Source: Micropterus salmoides | Lineage: Eukaryota > Chordata > Actinopteri > Centrarchiformes > Centrarchidae | Assembly (NCBI RefSeq): GCF_014851395.1 | Contig: NW_024041150.1 | Coordinates: 52,681,779-52,745,778 of the forward strand | Direction of reading: 5' to 3' | DNA length: 64,000 bases | Shown here: positions 21,631 to 31,855 of the stretch, piece by piece | Layout of the letters: each line of letters opens with the position of its first letter | Position numbering within the stretch: the stretch's first letter is position 1 | Translations under genes and position numbers: made by a program | Notes under the pieces: generated by a model | What the model saw: only the letters and a program-made list of their open reading frames with translations | What the model was told of the DNA's origin: nothing | Database searches by the model: none

Positions 21631-22874
21631 ATTACTGAATGAAAAAAATAAAAATTTTAATTAAAACATGGGAACGAGGTAGTAAAGCATCCCGCGTTTA
21701 AATTACCTCGTGGCCACGAGTTAAGAGCATATAAAAAGCGTCAGCACAATGGAGCCACATTTCTCCCTAAAGCAGAGACTGCAGAGAGCTGCTCCAGCTG
21801 CCACCGGCCTAAAGCACTCCTTGGGTAACAGCTATGGATAGAGAGTATTTGATTAACTTTAATTTTACTTTAGGAGTGAGTTATCCTATGGCAATGGCAG
21901 CGGAAAGAGAGGAAAGAGAGCAGGATCAGAGTTATGTTGGCCCAGCTTGGACATAAAGCCGCTCCTTAACCTCTGGACAAAATGGGACTAAGGCTGGCCA
22001 AGAAATGAAAATCAGAGACTGCTGTGCCCAAATCTTTACAGAGACCTGCTTATCAACATCCTGGATCAAGCAGTCCATGCATCTTTTCCGAGCTGGCAGT
22101 GCGCCTGGACTTTCTATGTGAGGAAGATAACCACGTTATCTTGTTGCTGCTGTTTACGTTCACCTAAAATCAGTGGGAGGCAACAAAAACAGCTATTTCT
22201 CTAGTTCACTCTCCCCCCCCCCTTCTCTCTCTCTCTCACGCTACTACAATGGGTGGGAAAGGTATTAGGTCTGACAGTTATATTGAAAGGAAACAGGCTG
22301 ACTATCAACATCGCTGATGTTTGGTGCTAAAAGGCTGTCAATAGACACTGTTTCCCAAACAGACTTTTTATGATGGTGGTGTTTTCATCTTGTTACTGCG
22401 GTTTACATTCACCAAAGAGCAAATAAAAATAAACTGGGGACATCTGTTGCCTATGTATAGACCTATATAAATTACTGTAGATTACTTTTATTTTAAATGT
22501 TACCTTATTTACAGTACATTTAATCATCTGCTAAGTTCTGTGTGTAGGCTAGCATTAAACAGAGCATTCACAATGATCACTTAAAATCAGCAGGGGAGGT
22601 GTTTAGTCTCCCCCCCCCCCCCCCCTACATGGGTGGAAAAGGAATTAATGACAGTTATATTGAAAAGCAAGCAGGCTAAGACAGTGAACCATTATGAGTT
22701 AGTTAGCTTTTGATCCCTGCTCCGTTTCAGCACTCCGGACAAAGGGGCACAAGGTAATTAAAACGTGGGAAGGAGGTAGTATCTAATTTCCATTAGATAC
22801 CATGTTTTAATTACCTTGTAGCCATTAAGTACTACCTCATTTTCGTAAGAATACAATTTTTTTCATTCAGTGAT
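21631..22874. mobile_element. Probable non-autonomous DNA element
   Basis: Similar inverted ends ATTACTGAATGAAAAAAAT (21631) and, read from the right, ATCACTGAATGAAAAAAAT (22874). Just inside are mirrored copies of attaaaacatgggaacgaggtagta. The interior has two related sub-blocks (about 22120-22320 and 22380-22690), each with a C run followed by acatgggtgg and gacagttatattgaaa. No ORF. The target duplication was not resolved, so the limits are approximate. Confidence 0.45.
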
Positions 22875-24240
22875 CATTTTAGGGTTATGCAACTTTCACT
22901 TTGCTACATTTCTAAGCCAAGTGACGACATTTCACTCAGTTACATTCTGCACGAGATCTCATTACATCATTATTAGCATGAAAAGAAAGAAAAGCATGCA
23001 GCGCACACGAGTCGAGCAACATTGAAAAACAAATGTAAAACTTTCCTGTCCAAGGTGAAAGTGAGTATTTATGTGTACCCTGTAACCTGGAAAAGATAAA
23101 CGTGTTGTGCTTCTAAATGCGCTCATGCACAAATGAAACTTGCACATTCCAGCATGAAACATCTGTGGGACCAGATGATGTGATAGCACTCCTCATAGGC
23201 GCACATCATTTTGAAATAGTTATTATTATTAGATAAGACAGTCATCTTTCTCTCAGTTAAGGTTAAGTTACAACTCTGGACTAATACAAGAGAGAAAGCA
23301 ATGAATTGACATTGAATATGTCAATGTTGATAAAACAGGGCAATATGGATGCACATCTTAGTAAATAATAAGCATCACATATTTGGCCAAATCAGCTGAT
23401 AACATTAATTTATAGAAAATATCTATAATTTAGAGTGGCAATGCTTAAGTTCGTCAGTAACGTAGATGTGTCATCAGCCAGTACGATCACAATAAATCCA
23501 CATCCAGCCTCAGCCTGTACGCGCACAGCCAGAGATGAACAGCCAGCATCTGATACAAGCAGCTCAGACCCTGATGGAACAGTTGCTGCTCCACCACATT
23601 ACCCAGCAGATTGGCCCCCAGTCTTTTCAGCCAAGAGGTTTCTATTCAGGCTTATTGAAGGGGGAGGATTGTAAGTGAGAGCATTGTGGTGTCAGGTGTA
23701 AGTGTGCAGCACACCTGCTCTGTTTTTGCATTGTGAGTCGCAGCCCGTTTGTGACCGAGTGGTAACGTAGCTGGTAGAGTTTTGCAATATAAACATCTAA
23801 AAACTGAAGCCAACCTTCCTCTGTTTGGGACTGTAAGCTGATAAAGTGCATCAGTGATGCTGAATGCACAAAAACTCACAAAACACCCTGGACCAGCTAA
23901 CCAACTCCTCTCACCGGGCCCTGCTGTTCACAGACTAAGGAGTGCCCTGTAAAGAGCTACAGACATGTTTGATGAAGAACAGATAGTGATTGATCCTCCA
24001 CAATCAGCCATGTTTCACACACATTAGCACAGAAACAATAAAAAACTAATGTGCCTGCTCTGAGCAGCAGTCGACCAGATGACTGAGCACAACACTTACT
24101 AAAGCTGTCAAGCCTGCAGCGTTTAGCCTGCTGTTTAATACCACAGAAGAAAAAATGTTCCCTCTCTGTCCAAATAAATGCAGTGAACCACACTTATGTT
24201 GGAGAGCTACAGCAGATGTTTTTAACTCTCAATTCTTAGT
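22875..24240. other. Spacer plus Ig-array intergenic duplicate
   Basis: 22875-23870 shows no gene. About 23880-24240 (ccctgctgttcacagacta; aatcagccatgttt; gtttagcctgctgttta) is duplicated in pieces at 30.78-30.90, 33.83-33.87 and 36.84-37.06 kb, marking the unit that was copied with the Ig genes. Confidence 0.4.
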
Positions 24241-24335
24241 TTCTAGAAGAAGAGGCAATCAGTCTCAGCAGTCACAAAGCGATAAGGGTAAAGATGATAA
24301 CCATTGGCATGATGGGATGTGTGGTAGTGACATAC

Positions 24336-24465
24336 CTGACATGAAGTAGCGCAGAAGATCTTTCAAAAAAGTCCTAGCAATGAAACCTCCGCAAACCAGG
24401 AGTAAAAGGGCAAACAGAAGACCCACGATAGCCAGGAAAACTGTGGCCAAAGATGAAAATCGGTT
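24336..24465 (-). pseudogene. Orphan transmembrane exon of an Ig gene, splice acceptor lost
   Basis: Encodes a hydrophobic segment (LATVFLAIVGLLFALLLLV) followed by LLRYFMS and a GTATGT donor, matching the TM exons of genes B and D. The expected acceptor TTCCCACAG reads TTCCCAAAT (24466-24474), so the AG is gone. The exon is 130 nt instead of a multiple of three because of one extra base near its start. No V exon lies upstream; a MITE-like element occupies that position. Confidence 0.65.
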
Positions 24466-24543
24466 ATTTGGGAACCAGAAACAAAAAGAACATGACCTCT
24501 GACCTCCATCATATGTACAATATGTAATAACGTAATACATACT

Positions 24544-25023
24544 GGCACTTTTCCATTGCTGGTACCAGCTCAACTCACCCCGACTCACTTTTGACCCACT
24601 GTCCTCTGTTTTCCATGCAGATAGTATGCCTCGATGTAGCTCGTTGTCGTAATAAACACCACACGAAACTGCTGCAACATAATGTTCAACGCGACACGCA
24701 CAAGTAAACCACACACACCGGCTGTCTCTTGATTTAAGTTAAAACGCTTTAACAGTACTCAGAATCTAAAGACAGATAAGCTCACAAGAATCTTACAGCT
24801 GTGTTTTCCTCTGTCGTTGCTGGAGTCTCTGCTGCGTTGGCTGCAGTGGTCTAAGTGACTGTGGGACCAGAGCACTCAGCTCGCTTGGAACCTCGACAGA
24901 GGTGATACGATAAAAAGTACCATTTGGCAGGTACAGGTACAACTTTTCTCCGATGGAAAACCCAAAAAGACGAGGAGAGTGTTGTAGGATATTCGAGCTG
25001 GTACCATGCAGTGGAAAGGCGCC
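24544..25023. mobile_element. MITE-like DNA element, 480 bp
   Basis: Inverted ends of about 28 bp: GGCACTTTTCCATTGCTGGT on the left and, read inward from the right, GGCGCCTTTCCACTGCATGG, both followed by ACCAGCTC. Interior parts (tctcttgatttaa; ctgcagtggtctaagtgact) resemble the hAT-like elements at 4.2-5.3 and 36.0-36.45 kb. No target duplication could be fixed, so the superfamily is open. It lies immediately upstream of the broken TM exon. Confidence 0.55.
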
Positions 25024-25739
25024 ATGTGACACATATTAGCAAATCAGTGTATAGCAAGGGAGACAGACAGGTCTTGGTTGCTACGTCTCCTGCATGAACT
25101 CAGAGGCTGAGTAAGGATAGAAAAATGTGTTATTGCCAAAATACGAGGTACAGGAACTAATGGTTTCTGTCACGTCTAGAGTGGCTCAAAACATCGGCCA
25201 ATACAGTTTGGGGCCAGGCGGCCCACCACAATCGGTCAGACATTCCCTCACCAATACATCATCCTTGCAGTCCTCTTAAATATGTATACCTACTGTAATA
25301 TTCCTCCAAACCGCTATGAAGCTGAAGTGCTATGTGAAGTGCTATGTGAAGTGGACCAGTGTACTCATTGCACTAATTTACTGACTCCCTGGTGATCAGA
25401 ATTGGTCATGGAGTCACAACTCATACTCAAGTACAAGTAAAAGTAATTTTCAACGGTAAGAAAATGCTGCTAGAAGACACAGTATCATATCAAATTATTA
25501 TTAGGTCCAGAATTGTTAAAATTCCCTGTCAAAGCAGTTTATTCAAGTATTGCATGCAGCAGATGAGAGTAAACACAAAACAACTTTGTTGTCTGTAAAT
25601 TAAAATGGTTTTCATGTTACATAAACATTCATCCATTTTAGCACATTATGCTAAAAGGGTTGTTTATTAGGCCTATTTTGTACAGTCATAACTTTATCAA
25701 GGGAGCCCCTATTCTGAGTGGCCAGTCTAAGGCACACCT
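25024..25739. other. No gene recognised
   Basis: Spacer. ORF 25392-25598 has no motif. Confidence 0.3.
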
Positions 25740-25975
25740 GTGCGATATCCATGCTGTCTGATCAGCATCTTGATATGCCACACCTGTGAGGTGGATAGAT
25801 TATCTGTGCAAAGGAGAAGTGCTCACTAATACAGATTGTGACAGATTTGTGAACAATATTTGAGAGAAATAGGCCTTTTGTGTACATAGAGAAAGTCTTA
25901 GATCTTTGAGTTCAGCTCATGATGAATGGGGGCAAAAACAAAAGTGTTGGGTTTATAATTATGTTCAGTGTAACT
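25740..25975. mobile_element. Mariner/Tc1-type element relic
   Basis: The stretch from gcacacctgtgcgatatcc to ttatgttcagtgta resembles the end of a non-autonomous mariner-type element widespread in fishes, by recall. The block at 8.94-9.06 kb is a second, shorter relic. The opposite terminus is absent. Confidence 0.45.
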
Positions 25976-26756
25976 TGATCATGATACATAGGGACCTAGG
26001 TTGGCAGAGTGGGCTTAGCCAACGTGTTGCTGACATCACCTAGTCAGCCATAAGGACAGTTGGCTATGCAACTTTAGCTACAAAAACAATGTCACATAGC
26101 TTATTGCTACGCTATTTAACATTGACTAACAGAAAGATGACCAGAATTAAGTGACGGTCTCACTTATCATCTGCCTTAATTAAAGTACTCATAATCATCA
26201 TCATTATGGCACGGCACACACCCTACCTTCCTGCTCCTTCCCTACAGGTCCCTATTCAGCTATGATTTCCACGTCACCTCCACTCTCCTCCTGCTCACTA
26301 TGTCCCTCTGCTTCCCTGTCATATGTCTCCTCCTCTGCCTGGCAGTGGCCACGGCAATCCTTTCCTCCTTCAAGTGACTGTGGCTGCACATTGTCAAGTC
26401 CTGCAGCTGATGTTGAAGCTACAGCCCGGTAGCAAACACATCATTTATTTTGGCACATTTTTGAACCCGGGCGTTTGACACAAGAAACAGAGGGCCAGTT
26501 TCAGTATAGACTTGAAACCAGTGGGCCGCTGCCTGTCCCTGCTTTATGGGCCATTCATTGGCACATTTTCTTTATTTTCAATAATTAACTTCTAGAACAG
26601 AACTTGGAAGTTTGTCTTCAGCTCTCTGCAGCAGTTGTTTTTAACTCTCAACTCTTTTGGTTTCTGGAAGAAGTTAGCAAACTCAGCAATCAAAGAGCGA
26701 CAAAGGTAAAGATGCTAACCATTGGCTTGATGGGTAATGTAGTAGTAGTGACATAC
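25976..26756. other. Spacer with Ig-array 3' flank
   Basis: Mostly non-coding. About 26600-26756 (ctcttcagctctctgcagca; caactcttttggtttctgga) is the conserved flank found beyond each TM exon, also at about 37.08 and 63.13 kb. Confidence 0.35.
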
Positions 26757-26882
26757 CTGACAGGTTCCCATACTCGAGATTTTCAGAAAGGTGCAGACCT
26801 CCAACACCAAGTACCAGGAGATACAGGAGAGCCGAAAGAACCAGATGAACCAGGAGAACTTTGCACCAGTATGGAAAATGTT
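26757..26882 (-). pseudogene. Orphan transmembrane exon of an Ig gene, splice sites intact
   Basis: Bounded by TTCCTACAG and a CAG/GTATGTC donor; 126 nt, so phase 1-1 like the working TM exons. It encodes EHFPYWCKVLLVHLVLSALL and a hydrophobic continuation. The V exon that should precede it is missing; the next exon upstream is another TM exon at 27.1 kb. It could only be used by splicing from a distant V exon. Confidence 0.55.
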
Positions 26883-27077
26883 CTGTAGGAACCAGAAACA
26901 TAAAGAACATGACCTCTGACCTTTAACCTGTATCTTCAGCACTGACCTCTGCAGCAGTTGTTTTTAACTCTTAGTTTCTGAAAGAAGTGAACGGCAGTCT
27001 GCCTAAGCAGGCGAGCAGCTTCAAGGGTAAGAATGATAACCATTTACATGATAGGAAGTATTGTAGTTGTTACATAC

Positions 27078-27322
27078 CTGACATGAAATAGTGCCAATAA
27101 TTTATGACAAGCGTTCTGGCAACAAAAAGACCACCAACCAGGGGAACCCCGGAAAACAGGTACCAGGAAATAAGTTGTCCTGTGGGAAACAGAAAATATA
27201 CATGAACATAAAGATGATGACGTTTAACCTCAGATCTTTACCTTTACCTGGTAGACTGAGAGGACAACAAAGCACAACATCAGCTGTACAGACAGCAGCA
27301 GGGACTCTGAAATATGTCCCAT
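27078..27322 (-). pseudogene. V-less Ig gene relic: leader exon plus TM exon
   Basis: The leader (27322 down to 27248) starts MGHISESLLLSVQ and runs to VVLSVYQ, where paralogues continue directly into the V domain. Here the V domain is deleted and the sequence passes into intron, with a donor-like CAG/GTAAAG at the break. The TM exon (27179 down to 27078, 102 nt) has an intact CCCACAG acceptor and CAG/GTATGT donor and encodes GGLFVARTLVINYWHYFMS. The leader donor is phase 0 but the TM acceptor is phase 1, so the splice would be out of frame; a nonfunctional relic is the simplest reading. Confidence 0.6.
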
Positions 27323-27393
27323 TGTTCCATCTAACAGAGACAGTGTTGTCTTTGGTGTCTCTACAATCAACAGCACAACTGACTGTTTATTAA

Positions 27394-29836
27394 AGACCCA
27401 GTTTGTTATATTTCTGAGGATCTATTGACAGAAATGCAATTCAATATCCATAACTATGTTTTCAGTGGTATATAAAGACCTTACATAATGAACTGTTATG
27501 TTTTTATTACCTCAGAAACCTGTCATTTCTATCTCCATACACCGCGGGTCCCCTTACATGTATATGAAGGTATTTTTGTGTCTTTTTAATGCAAGCAACA
27601 AAAAAACCCGTATTATATCATATTTATCGCACTGCAATCAAAAATCATGTTTGTAATGAAAAAATAAACAGGCCTTCTTTGTGTCAAAAAGTTTTCCTTG
27701 TGAGTCAGAACGTTTTGCAAGTTAATAAATTTTGCAGTTTTGCAAGTTGAAAAGTTTTTCGAGTCAAAAACGGTCTAAATAAGAGATTCTCCTTTTTTAG
27801 AATGATATGTATAACAGTTAGCTAACGTTAGCTTGGCATGAAGCTTGACTGGCAGTGCATTTGTTCACTCAGACATGACTAGCTAGGCTAAGGTTAGCGA
27901 CTCATGTTTAACACATTGTACTATGATATCCGGCAAAACTAGTTTTCTGTGACTGCGGTAGTTTATGGTCACACAGCATAAACTAGACTTTAGACCACTG
28001 ATATGACATTGAAAATATAGACGTTATCTAGATATTTTGAGGTGTTGCTGCCAGAGCGCTACAGGATATAAAAGTCCCACCTTCCATTGTGGCTGGCTCT
28101 CTCCCTGACAGCACCTTACTGCTTTGCTGAACCATTGTTTTTATTTTTACTCCACAAAACCTTATCCCACAGTGTATGAACACTACTTATTTAACACTGG
28201 CTTCCTATCCATAGGTTCCTGTCACTAACACATTATTTCATTTACTGAAGTGTAATAACTGTACATTATTTCAAGTCATACAAAACAACTTTAACGTTTG
28301 TAACCTTTTTAATGATGTTTTCATGAATGCAGGATATGATTTTAATTTATTTAACAGTTTTTTATGTAGTGTTAATCATATGTTAAATAAAATCAGGTAA
28401 GACTATTTGGTAACACTTTCTATGAAGATCATCGCTATAATGACTTATGCATATATTTATAACACGATATAATGCGTCCATAAGACATTATAACAGTTGT
28501 TATAATCACTTACAAACATGCATTAGCCGCTATAGCAAAGTTCATATATTATAAGGTCTTATAATTAGTTCATATGGTATTATGTCCACTTGTAATATAT
28601 TATACAGGGATAGATATTTCAACACTTAAAGCAAACAAAGACATACTATCTAACTTTAAACATTACTATAAGCTATTATACCATTTTATATCAATAATTG
28701 TAAATGGTGACTAAAGTGTATTTATAACTAGGCAGAGTCGGTGGTTATAATGTGATATGGAACATGGTCGGAGATTGTTGGTGCACATTGACATAAACTG
28801 GTATTACTATTAGTTATAAAACATTAAATCAAAAGGTTGATGAACTTTGCTATAGCGCCTAATGCATGTTTGTAAGTGATTACTGTTATAATGTCTTATG
28901 GACACATTATATCGTGTTATAAATATACGAATAAGTCATTATAGCGATGACCTTCATAGAAAGTGTTACTGAACATTTTTCTAAATGGATTATGTTAATA
29001 AAATAGATTACTGTCCCACAAAATGAACATGTAAACAATTGCACATCAATAAATTTTTGCTGCGTGAAGGTGCAACTTTTTCAGCAATCTGTAAACAGAG
29101 AATAAGCATGTGTATTTCACTTTACACATAATATGCCATAATTTCCATGTAGCATATTCACATGTAGTTCATCCCTTTACCAGCACTCTTTAATGCTAAC
29201 GAAAGCTACTTGAAACTATGTCTCATCATCGGTCTAAATCATGCCGTCTATGAGGCAGTGAGCTGCTGTTGAATGTATCCAATACTATATGACTGTCTAC
29301 AACGAGGACCTGCAACTTTGAGATTTCATTTTAGTGATTGGGTCTGTTTTTATTATAATTATAAAGTCATGTAAGTAACGTAACAACATACCGATTCACC
29401 GCTAACACAGCCCTCTGCGTGTTTGGTTTCTACTGTGGGTAAGATCCGGTCAGCTGATTGTTTTCTTCTGTGTTTTTTGTGGTGAGGCAGTGTAGTTAAC
29501 TGGGGAGCTTCAGCTGATGGCCTTCTGGTGGGCAAACTATGCAACACCCATGACATGAGTGAAGGATCTGACTCTCTGTTTCTTTTTTAATAGTCACATA
29601 TCTGCTGTTATAAAATGGCTGATGCCGATTAAATGCAATTAGCTCATATTGACAGATAATATCGGCCAGCCGATAAATCGGTCGGGCTCTAATATAAACA
29701 CACACTGATGTCTGAAGAACAACATCGCAACTCGGGAAATTGGGACCATCCAAGGACACGAGAATGCACTGTGACCCACTGGTTGCAATACGCAACCCTT
29801 ATCACTAGATGGCAATGAAACTTTCACACTGAACCT
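27394..29836. mobile_element. TTAA-flanked DNA element, 2.44 kb, non-autonomous
   Basis: Inserted in the conserved 5' flank of the V-less Ig relic. TTAA stands on both sides (27390-27393 and 29837-29840), and genes A and B show the uninterrupted flank gtttattaaatcactgag. The ends are short, imperfect inverted repeats (AGACCCAGTTTG and, from the right, AGGTTCAGTGTG). TTAA targets are typical of piggyBac and Kolobok types. No transposase frame is visible. It hosts the foldback element at 28.4 kb and, near 29620-29700, a relic with gccgataaatcggtcgggct. Confidence 0.65.
28409..28969. mobile_element. Foldback MITE with long inverted repeats
   Basis: Left arm from GGTAACACTTTCTATGAAG and right arm ending CTTCATAGAAAGTGTTAC mirror each other for about 140 bp, including catcgctataatgacttat and cataagacattataacag. 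The two arms make up half of the 560-bp element, so the single strand could fold into a long hairpin. No ORF. Nested inside the TTAA element. Confidence 0.7.
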
Positions 29837-29840
29837 TTAA

Positions 29841-30260
29841 ATGACTGAGTATTATTGTCAGATGGACTCAATCAAATCTTTATTAAAGTTAGAATCTGAA
29901 GGTTTTCATTAAATGTCTGTTCAGTCACTATCTATCGTCTAATGAGGTAACACAGTGCTGACTGAGCCTGTGGCCCACTGATCAAAGTACTGCAGTATTT
30001 ACATATCTGCAGTATTACCAAGTGAAAAACTGCAATATTAAGTTGCAGCTAATGCAAAGTAAACATTTCCTGCTGCTGCAGCTTCACATTAAAAGCATCT
30101 AACTGGGGAAACACCAGTTGACTTTTACTTTTTATTGTAGTCACAGGAAATGCTTTTTGTCAGTAAGATTAGCACTGACCGTTATCATTCATTCATTCAA
30201 CAACGTGTCTACAAAACAAGACAACGGCCATTTTAACATTTTCTGCCAGCGGCTCAGTTT
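29841..30260. repeat. Ig-array duplicate carrying the empty site of Tc1 element 3
   Basis: Matches 31684-31855 joined to 33491-33790. At about 29996-30003 it reads ttacatatctgcag without interruption, whereas the second copy has the Tc1 element at that TA. It therefore records the pre-insertion state. Confidence 0.75.
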
Positions 30261-30419
30261 GAAATGTTGCAGGGAGTGATGGAAGAGTCAGGAGCAGCCA
30301 CAGTGAGCTTTTGTGTTGCGGGAGCGGGTGTGACGCGGTTCTGTCCCTCCCTGCTCCCCAGACTCCATCAGTAGTGGTTTCAGAAAGTCACTGTGAATAA
30401 TAAACTCATCATTCTGTTT

Positions 30420-30780
30420 CAAGTGTGCCGTATGTGGATTTAACCAACGTGGTCCATGTCTTGTAACTTAACACCAGATAGCATCTCTCTGTGTTTCTCT
30501 GCAAAATGCTGAAATTGGTCGCTAAAAACAACCTAGGCTGCTGTTATTATACCTGGATGGCCCGGCCAAGTGAACTGTATCTTGAAACACTGTATTTAAA
30601 GTTAGTGCGAGCTGTAGGCCTATATTTTGTAAATATTGTACTGTAAACCTATTTTTTTGTCTTCCAACTGCATGTGTCACTTGAGTATTTTGGTCCAGTA
30701 ATGATTGAGTGATCATGCCTGCCTGGATCTGAACCAAACAATGGATTTGGTGAATCATTACCCTTAGTAAGCACTCAAAC
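30420..30780. mobile_element. hAT-type repeat fragment
   Basis: Similar to about 51060-51525 (gtttctctgcaaaatgct; gctgtaggcctatattt; atgattgagtgatcatgcct). The 51.5 kb copy ends cattacacccctagt, resembling the terminal motif of a common fish hAT family by recall. No ORF. Confidence 0.4.
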
Positions 30781-31019
30781 CGCACTGTAAAGTGCTGTGA
30801 ACATGTGTTCTGAAGAACAGTGATTCAGCCTCCACAGTCAGCCATGTTTTACACACATCAGCACAGAAACAACAAAGAACTAATGTGTCTGTTCTACAGG
30901 GTTGTTTTTAACAAAAAACTATTTTAGTTTCTGTAAGAATTAAGTGACCTCAGCTATAAAGAATGACAAGGGTAAGGAAGACAACCATTGGCATGATGGG
31001 AAGTGTAGTAGTAACATAC

Positions 31020-31614
31020 CTAACGTGTAATAGTGACGAAAATGCACCAAAACACACCCTGCAACAAAAAGACCAACAGCCAGGAGAAGCAGGAAAGGCA
31101 GGAGAACTTTGGCCCACAATGGAAATCGTTCTGTGGGAACAGGAAACACAAAGAACATTACCTCTGACCTCTAACCTGCATCTACAGCTCTGACCTCTGA
31201 CCTCTATCTACAGCACTGACCTCTGACCCAGAGCTTCACTTGTTTCTTCATCAGGATGTCTCTCTCCCTGCTGTAGACGGTGCAGGTGTAGATGTTACTG
31301 TCTCTGCCTTTGGGGTATTTCAGGGTCAGACTGAGGTCTCCAGATCTCTGTAGGTTTCTCTTCATGCCAGTTCGGCCTCTGTAAAGACTGAACTGTTCTT
31401 CAGGCTGCTCAGAGCCGTTCTTATATACGTGGACCTTCCTGTCATCTCTAGCTGTCCACTCCACTGTGACGTCTTTAGGCAGGTGAACTGTGGTTTTGCA
31501 GGGCAGCAGGACAGACTCCACCCCTGAATCCACCTCCACCTGGTAGACTGAGAGGACAACAAAGCACAACATCAGCTGTACAGACAGCAGCAGGAACTCT
31601 GAAATATGTCCCAT
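31020..31614 (-). CDS. V-set Ig receptor with transmembrane exon (subfamily 1, gene B)
   Basis: Exon 1 (31614 down to 31221, 394 nt) encodes the MGHISEFLLLSVQ leader and one V-set domain with Cys in LLPCKT, Trp in VEW and the F-strand motif SNIYTC; a NGS sequon is present. It ends at a GTCAGT donor in phase 1. After a 90-bp intron (acceptor TTCCCACAG), exon 2 (31130 down to 31020, 111 nt, phase 1-1) encodes ERFPLWAKVLLPFLLLLAVG and the rest of a single membrane span, then VHFRHYYTL. At its end is GTATGTT, a possible donor; if unspliced, the frame continues about 25 codons to a stop, giving a short tail without ITIM or ITAM. A type I surface receptor of B7/butyrophilin-like V type is inferred; ligand unknown. 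Neighbouring copies have the same orientation. Confidence 0.65.
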
Positions 31615-31855
31615 TGTTCCATCTAACAGAGACAGTGTTGTCTTTGGTGTCTCTACAATCAACAGCACAACTGACTGTTTATTAAATCACTGAGTATTAT
31701 TGTCAGATGGACTCAATCAAATCTTTATTAAAGTTAGAATCTGAAGGTTTTCATTGAAATAAATGTCTCTTCAGTCACTGTCTATCGTCTAATGAGGTAA
31801 CACAGTGCTGACTGAGCCTGTGGCCCACTGATCAAAGTACTGCAGTATTTACATA

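Noticed and set aside
28409..28969. CRISPR-like or regulatory hairpin array
   Set aside because: The symmetry is one pair of long inverted arms, typical of a foldback transposon; there are no regularly spaced direct repeats.
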